Below are positions 34,475 through 39,233 of a stretch of DNA of 39,233 bases, in pieces (within the stretch, counting starts at the first letter, position 1; every line of letters begins with the position of its first letter). The DNA comes from JAUVZF01 sp964539385 (GTDB taxonomy: Bacteria; Planctomycetota; Phycisphaerae; FEN-1346). The translations under genes and the position numbers were made by a program. The stretch is taken from contig CAZIJC010000027.1 in assembly GCA_964539385.1 (NCBI GenBank), forward strand, positions 1-39,233. Direction: 5' to 3'. Below the pieces are notes generated by a model, which was given only the letters and a program-made list of their open reading frames with translations, had not been told where the DNA came from and did not search any database.

Positions 34475-37266
34475 CCCATCCGCCCGCGGAAATGCTGATG
34501 GATTGGCTGGCCAAGCGTCCCGCGGATGCGCGGGCGGCCATCGCCATCGACTCGGACCGGCTCATCAGCGAAGCGGGCCTCCTGGGCAAGCCTGCTCTTG
34601 TTGACCCTTCTGGCCGTTCGTGGCAGGTGGCCGTCTTCCGGGGCGACGACCTGGCATTCCGCCTGCGCTTCCGAAAGGCCTGGGCGCAGCCGCCAGTGCT
34701 GATCGTCCTGGCTCGCGGGGTAGATGAGAGCGCGAGGATCGACGTGTCGTACCTTACCGACATCCTGGCCCGCAACGAGTCTGGGCCGCCGCTTGACCTT
34801 TCGGTGCCGGCGTTCTTCCGCAGGATATGCCCACAGATCAACTTCCCCGTGGTCCACCTGCGGCGGTTCAAGGATGCGCTCCTTGAGCGCCTCGATAACG
34901 TGCCGGCCGCAGCCTCCAAAATCATCCAGCGGTGGGGCAAGCCCGACGACTGGGGCCGTGGCCAGGTGGCGGCACTGGTTTTGCTTGCCCACCACCCGGA
35001 CTTGACACTGAATCAGATCTGGCCGGATGAGACCGACCCGGCGGATTTCATGGCCCACGCCTTGCGTGTGATCCTGGGCCTGCCAGAGTTGGCGCGGCAG
35101 CGGGCCATTGTCCTGGAGATGGTCCACGAGGCGGCGCGGCCACAAGTTCACGAACAGGCCCACTGGCTGGACGTGCCGCCGGAGGAACTGGCGGCCTACC
35201 TGGTGCTTCGTCGCATGGCCGAGCAGGTCGAATTGCAGAACCCGTCCACGCAACTGGCGGGCTTGCACATCTTCTCGCCCGAAACACCCTTGCAGAGTTT
35301 GGAGCCTCTGGCCCTGAAGGTGGCCGAGAAGATAAGGTCCGATGCGAGGACTTGGCGGGCCGTTGAGGCCCAGGCCGAGACATTCCTGACTCCACGGCGG
35401 CTTGAGCGGATCTTTGAACTGGTGCCTGCCGTGGAGCCGGAGGGGGGCGCTCTGCCCGTGCTACTCCGGCCCGATGTTGCTCCCGCGATTGCGTTCCGGC
35501 AACTGCGGGCGTCGCTTCTTGTGTTCTTCGAGAAGCCCACGGCAGAGGGGGTGGCTTGGGTTTCGCAGTTGGCCGCCCATCCGCTCTTGTCGGGGCCAGC
35601 GGACGGCCTTGCTCACAGTGCCGCCCAGTATCGTGCGGGCCTGCGCCTGGCGGTGGCAGTGGGCCGGGTTGAGGGTCGGCTGGCCAGCGCGATACCACGT
35701 TTTCCTCACGCGGATGCGCTGCTCGACTGGTATATCGAGAACGGGCACCACCTTCTCGAACTCGACGTCGCCCAGACATGGCACGACTTGAGGGACTGCA
35801 AGGACGATGATCTGATTGCGGCGGGGCAGCAGTACCTGTTCGGCGGCGTGGATGACCTCGCCCCTTCGCCCGCATCCCTGAAAGGCCGTGTGCGCGCAAG
35901 GCTGGACGAACTGGACCGAGCGTTGGCCGACTTCGTGCGTCAGGACCCGGAGGCGTTCGCCCGCGGCCCGCGGAGTGCACTTGGGTTGCTGGGGCGTGAA
36001 GTCAAGGGCACGGCCGAGGGGATCATCTCGGGGGCGGCGCCGGGGCGGGTCTGGGTGCTCGTCTTTGACGGCATGCGGTTCGACACATGGGATGTAGTGG
36101 TTCGGCCAATCCTGGCGGAGCACTTCGCGGTTCAGGGAAAGCCCTGTTTCTGCATCCTCCCCAGTTACACCCAGATTGCCCGCACGAGTCTTTTCGCGGG
36201 GTGTTTGCCGCAGGAGTGGAAAGGCTACAAGGGCGGTCCCACGAAGGATGAGGCCGTGCTGGTGGCGAGGAACCTTGGTTTGGCGCCGCAGGATGCGAAG
36301 TCGAAGTTGCGCTTCGTGACCGAGGCGGACACAACCAAGGCTCGGATGGCGATGGGCGCTTCGGACGCCGACGCCAAGGAAGTGAACGTCCTCATCTACC
36401 CGATTTCCGACGAATGCCACGAGTACCGTGGCGACCTGGCCGCCTTCAACAGCAAGATCCGCACCGAGATCGTTGGCGACAAGACGCAGGGCGTGCGTGG
36501 CATCCTGGATGATTTGCTGCGGCGCATCCGGCCGGAAGACAACGTGCTGATCGTCTCTGACCACGGATTCACCGAGATGCTGAGCACCGATGGCGTGCTT
36601 GTGAGCGAGGGTGAGGCCAGGAACGCCGGCCGGTCGCTTCAGGAGGATGTTCACTATCGGTATGCAAAGGGCTTCCGTCCGGCGCAATCGACGGATGCCG
36701 TTGAGGTCCAGCCTGGCGCGGAGACACACTTCGTGGTAGTGGGCGGGCACTGGCTCCGCCGCGAGGGAGCTAAGACCTTCCCGCGCTACTGGCACGGCGG
36801 GCTCTCGTTGGCCGAGATGGTCGTACCGGCCGTGGTCTTGCACCGCACAACATCGAAGGAGGCACGCGCAGAACTGGAAGACCTGCCCGTGGGGAGCCTG
36901 CGAGTACAGGAGGATGCGGCCGCCGAACTGGCATTCAGCGTGCGCAACAGCGGCAACACGCCAGTCGAGTTCGAGGTGTCGGCTCGCACGAATCTCGGGG
37001 AAGAACTGCTCTCTTACAGGGGCAAACTGGCCCTCGGCGAGACCTACAAGGCCAAGTGCACTGCGGTCGGCAGGTATCGTGAGACGCCGGCGCGGGAGGC
37101 TGATGCGTCGGGAACGCTGACAGGGATCATCGTGCGTCTGCGGCATACAGACCTGCATGGGGAGTGGCGTGAGGCCCTGGACGGTCTTGTGACCGTCCCC
37201 GTCAGTGTCGAGGCAAGGAAGTTCAAGATGGATACGGATGCGCTGAAGGGATTCGACAGCATCTAG
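34471..37266 (+). CDS. pglZ: PglZ-type BREX protein
   Basis: The product has 931 residues and the start ATG overlaps the methylase stop (ATGA). The C-terminal half is an alkaline-phosphatase-like PglZ domain: VFDGMRFDTWDVV (D533) as first metal ligand, IVSDHGFTEM (D697, H698), and HGGLSLAEMVVPAVVL (H775), the family's typical ending. The N-terminal 450 residues are helical, as in other PglZ proteins. PglZ is the only protein shared by all BREX types and is the best single marker that this is such a system. Confidence 0.9.
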   Translation: MTHPPAEMLMDWLAKRPADARAAIAIDSDRLISEAGLLGKPALVDPSGRSWQVAVFRGDDLAFRLRFRKAWAQPPVLIVLARGVDESARIDVSYLTDILARNESGPPLDLSVPAFFRRICPQINFPVVHLRRFKDALLERLDNVPAAASKIIQRWGKPDDWGRGQVAALVLLAHHPDLTLNQIWPDETDPADFMAHALRVILGLPELARQRAIVLEMVHEAARPQVHEQAHWLDVPPEELAAYLVLRRMAEQVELQNPSTQLAGLHIFSPETPLQSLEPLALKVAEKIRSDARTWRAVEAQAETFLTPRRLERIFELVPAVEPEGGALPVLLRPDVAPAIAFRQLRASLLVFFEKPTAEGVAWVSQLAAHPLLSGPADGLAHSAAQYRAGLRLAVAVGRVEGRLASAIPRFPHADALLDWYIENGHHLLELDVAQTWHDLRDCKDDDLIAAGQQYLFGGVDDLAPSPASLKGRVRARLDELDRALADFVRQDPEAFARGPRSALGLLGREVKGTAEGIISGAAPGRVWVLVFDGMRFDTWDVVVRPILAEHFAVQGKPCFCILPSYTQIARTSLFAGCLPQEWKGYKGGPTKDEAVLVARNLGLAPQDAKSKLRFVTEADTTKARMAMGASDADAKEVNVLIYPISDECHEYRGDLAAFNSKIRTEIVGDKTQGVRGILDDLLRRIRPEDNVLIVSDHGFTEMLSTDGVLVSEGEARNAGRSLQEDVHYRYAKGFRPAQSTDAVEVQPGAETHFVVVGGHWLRREGAKTFPRYWHGGLSLAEMVVPAVVLHRTTSKEARAELEDLPVGSLRVQEDAAAELAFSVRNSGNTPVEFEVSARTNLGEELLSYRGKLALGETYKAKCTAVGRYRETPAREADASGTLTGIIVRLRHTDLHGEWREALDGLVTVPVSVEARKFKMDTDALKGFDSI

Positions 37267-37280
37267 CATGTGAGGAGTTC

Positions 37281-38795
37281 ATGACCGAGAACGAGACACA
37301 GGGCGACAGTGTAGTGGAGAATGGCGAGCCGACGCTGGAGCGCCCGCCAGCGCTTCCAGACGACCCGCTGAACCAAAAGATACTCCAGAATCTGGGCGAC
37401 CGGGTGATCCTGAAGCCCTTGACCCGCTGGAACGAAGCGTACAAGGAATTCCCCAGGTATGTCATGGAGTACTTGGTGAGCCGGTACGTGGAGGCCGGCG
37501 ACCCGGTTGCGGGGCAGCGGAAGATCGACAAGATTCTGTCCGAGCACTACTCCGAGAGCGCCAAGAAGGAACTGATCAAGAGCCGCATCAAGGAACTGGG
37601 GGAGTACACCTTGCTCGGCCAGTTGGCGGTGCGGCTGGACCAGAGCAAAGACCACTACTGGGCGGATGTCCCCGCCCTGGGCGATAACACGGTCCGCATA
37701 GCCCCCAAGGTGCTGGAGCAGTATGGCGACGTTCTCTTGACGAGCGGCGCATGGGGCACTATGGAGATCGAGTACGATGCGACGTACGAGATCAAGAGCC
37801 GCAAGTTCCCGTTCTATGTCCGGGACTTCACACCCCTCCAGTACACGCGGCTGAACCTTGACGACTTCGTTGAGAAGCGGACCACCTTCGGCGAAGATGA
37901 GTGGATCGACTTGATGGTCCAGTCCATCGGCTTCAATCCCGCCCGCTTCGACCGCCGGACCAAGTTGCTGATGCTCTTCCGGCTCGTGCCCTTTGTGGAA
38001 GCCAACTACAACCTGATTGAACTGGGGCCGCGCGAGACGGGCAAGACCTACACTTTCCGCAATACGTCGAACCGCTCCTTTGTGGTTTCCGGCGGCAAGG
38101 CGACGCCGGCAACGCTGTTCTACAACAAGGCTACGCGCAAACTGGGGGTCGTGGGACTGAAGCACGTGGTCTTCTTCGACGAGATTGCGAACACCCACTT
38201 CGATGATGCCGAGGCCAGCATCAGTGTCCTGAAGGACTACATGCAGACGGGCAAGTTCAGCCGCGGTGACCAAGAGTTCTCGGCCCAGTGCTCCATCGTT
38301 CTCGGCGGGAACATCGACACCGACTTAGAGCGGCGCGAGCCGGAGAAACGGTACAAGCACCTCTTCGAGGTACTGCCGGAGGAGTTACAGAACCCGGCGT
38401 TCCTGGACCGCATCCACGGCTACCTTCCAGGTTGGGAGGTGCCCAAGATACGGCCTGAGAACTACGCCCTGGGGTATGGTTTTCTCACGGACTACTTGGC
38501 CGAGATCTTCGCGGAACTGCGGCGCCGGAACTTCCAGACCCACGTCAGCGCGTGGGTGGACATGGGTGCCATGACCGGCCGTAACCAGGACGCCATCAAG
38601 AAGACGGTGGCTGGCATGCTGAAGTTGCTGCATCCCCACAGGTCACCCGAGACGTTGAAGCGTGAGGAGATTGCTCCCCTTCTGGAACTAGCCGTGGAGA
38701 TGCGGAAGCGAGTGACCGACCAGTTGGCGAGAATGCTGCCAGCCGAGTTCTCGACAGCGGACTTTCGATACAGTCTTCTGAGGGTGGACGAATAG
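37281..38795 (+). CDS. brxL: BrxL AAA+ protein, short form without Lon protease domain
   Basis: The product has 504 residues, preceded by GAGGAG and 14 bases after pglZ. The N-terminal part is a winged/OB-like region. The AAA+ core has Walker A GPRETGKT (residues 249-256), Walker B VVFFDEI (D300, E301) and a sensor Asn in LGGNID. In type 1 BREX, BrxL is about 680 residues with a C-terminal Lon-like protease domain. Here the protein ends after the AAA+ core and a helical lid, with a normal stop and no frame continuing, so it is a natural short form. It is probably a DNA-binding AAA+ ring. It is the last gene of the operon. Confidence 0.85.
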   Translation: MTENETQGDSVVENGEPTLERPPALPDDPLNQKILQNLGDRVILKPLTRWNEAYKEFPRYVMEYLVSRYVEAGDPVAGQRKIDKILSEHYSESAKKELIKSRIKELGEYTLLGQLAVRLDQSKDHYWADVPALGDNTVRIAPKVLEQYGDVLLTSGAWGTMEIEYDATYEIKSRKFPFYVRDFTPLQYTRLNLDDFVEKRTTFGEDEWIDLMVQSIGFNPARFDRRTKLLMLFRLVPFVEANYNLIELGPRETGKTYTFRNTSNRSFVVSGGKATPATLFYNKATRKLGVVGLKHVVFFDEIANTHFDDAEASISVLKDYMQTGKFSRGDQEFSAQCSIVLGGNIDTDLERREPEKRYKHLFEVLPEELQNPAFLDRIHGYLPGWEVPKIRPENYALGYGFLTDYLAEIFAELRRRNFQTHVSAWVDMGAMTGRNQDAIKKTVAGMLKLLHPHRSPETLKREEIAPLLELAVEMRKRVTDQLARMLPAEFSTADFRYSLLRVDE

Positions 38796-38836
38796 CACTG
38801 GAAGCACGCATCGCCGCATGGGTTTGAACTCTTGGC

Positions 38837-39145
38837 TCAGTGCATCTGTGTGCGGGGGAAGAACGTCATGTCCAGTTCGGTCCCGTCCGGCGACCACACG
38901 CCGTTCTTCTTGACCCTCCGCGGAGGTCCTTGTCGCCGTCCCGCCAGATGACGATATGCTCGAGGCCGTCGGTGTCGAGCAGGACCTTCAGGTTAGCGAC
39001 CGCACGGGCGCTGCAGCTCTCGGCGTGGTGCTCTTCCGCGGGCTCGGCTCCGTCACCGCCAACCACCTTGGCGGTTCGGCAGGGCAGCAGGATGAAGCCT
39101 GGCGAATGAATCCGTTGAACCAGCAGGTCTTGCCGCCGGCCGCAC
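38837..39145 (-). pseudogene. Remnant of an unknown gene, frameshifted
   Basis: The minus strand reads as protein-like sequence in two frames joined by one shift near 38920: VANLKVLLDTDGLEHIVIW, then VKKNGVWSPDGTELD and MTFFPRTQMH, ending in TGA at 38837. The family is not recognised. There is no start or ribosome binding site. Confidence 0.35.
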
Positions 39146-39233
39146 CTACTTGTAGTCGAGGTCCAGTTGAACGACCAGGCGGACAGGACCGGTGACGTTG
39201 AGGCCTTCGCGGTAGGTGCTGGTGTAGTTCGGG
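39146..39233 (-). CDS. C-terminal end of a gene entering the window
   Basis: An open minus-strand frame from the window edge encodes PNYTSTYREGLNVTGP and then VRLVVQLDLDYK before a TAG. It is probably the end of a beta-rich protein, but the rest lies outside the window and the family is unknown. Confidence 0.4.
   Translation of the reverse strand, partial: PNYTSTYREGLNVTGPVRLVVQLDLDYK

Noticed and set aside
35461..37269. 602-residue frame antisense to pglZ
   Set aside because: Mirror of a strongly GC3-biased gene; no ribosome binding site or domain.

Overview
The window looks like a chromosomal accessory region of a moderately GC-rich planctomycete or close relative. The clearest marker is an operon of planctomycete-type genes: a PQQ-like beta-propeller protein, a DUF1549/DUF1553 protein, a Tat-exported DUF1501 protein and a pre-peptidase-C-type beta-domain protein. 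Assignments rest on reading motifs in the translations; no database search was run.

Layout. Positions 1-4.5 kb hold debris and small modules: a recombinase-end/tRNA-derived repeat, an ApeA-like HEPN protein, a frameshifted second HEPN-like gene, and a zinc-ribbon plus sigma-like module (copy A). A 3' fragment of a tRNA-Met gene follows. Positions 4.5-14.0 kb are the exported-protein operon on the minus strand. Positions 14.15-14.85 kb are the broken C-terminal end of a large serine recombinase, ending in a second copy of the repeat seen at 307. Positions 14.9-17.7 kb encode a zinc-ribbon, single-pass membrane protein of unknown function.

Positions 17.9-19.4 kb hold a second zinc-ribbon plus sigma-like module (copy B), here preceded by two further small ORFs. 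In both copies a 40-nt hairpin and a second hairpin abutting the ribosome binding site lie between the two genes. The base changes between the copies preserve pairing on the coding-sense RNA, which points to a functional RNA element. Positions 19.7-23.6 kb form a tight three-gene operon: an SMC/RecF-like ATPase, a soluble HEAT-repeat histidine kinase and a DNA-binding response regulator. It has a recognisable promoter and reads as a candidate uncharacterised sensing or defence system. Repeated GTGACA boxes just past it, in front of copy B, could be the regulator's targets.

Positions 23.9-25.8 kb hold two small membrane proteins and an ArsR-type repressor. From a promoter at 26.0 kb to 38.8 kb, on the plus strand, runs a six-gene BREX-like phage-defence operon: a BrxA-like protein, a BrxF-like small protein with a degenerate P-loop, a BrxC/PglY-type ATPase, a DNA methyltransferase in the PglX position, PglZ, and a short BrxL lacking the Lon domain. 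This gene set matches none of the canonical BREX types I know and looks like a hybrid. The last 400 bases are remnants of minus-strand genes.

Taken together this is a defence/integration island. Recombinase and tRNA scars mark past insertions, HEPN proteins and BREX are defence genes, and the ATPase/kinase/regulator trio with the duplicated sigma-like modules is the least explained part.
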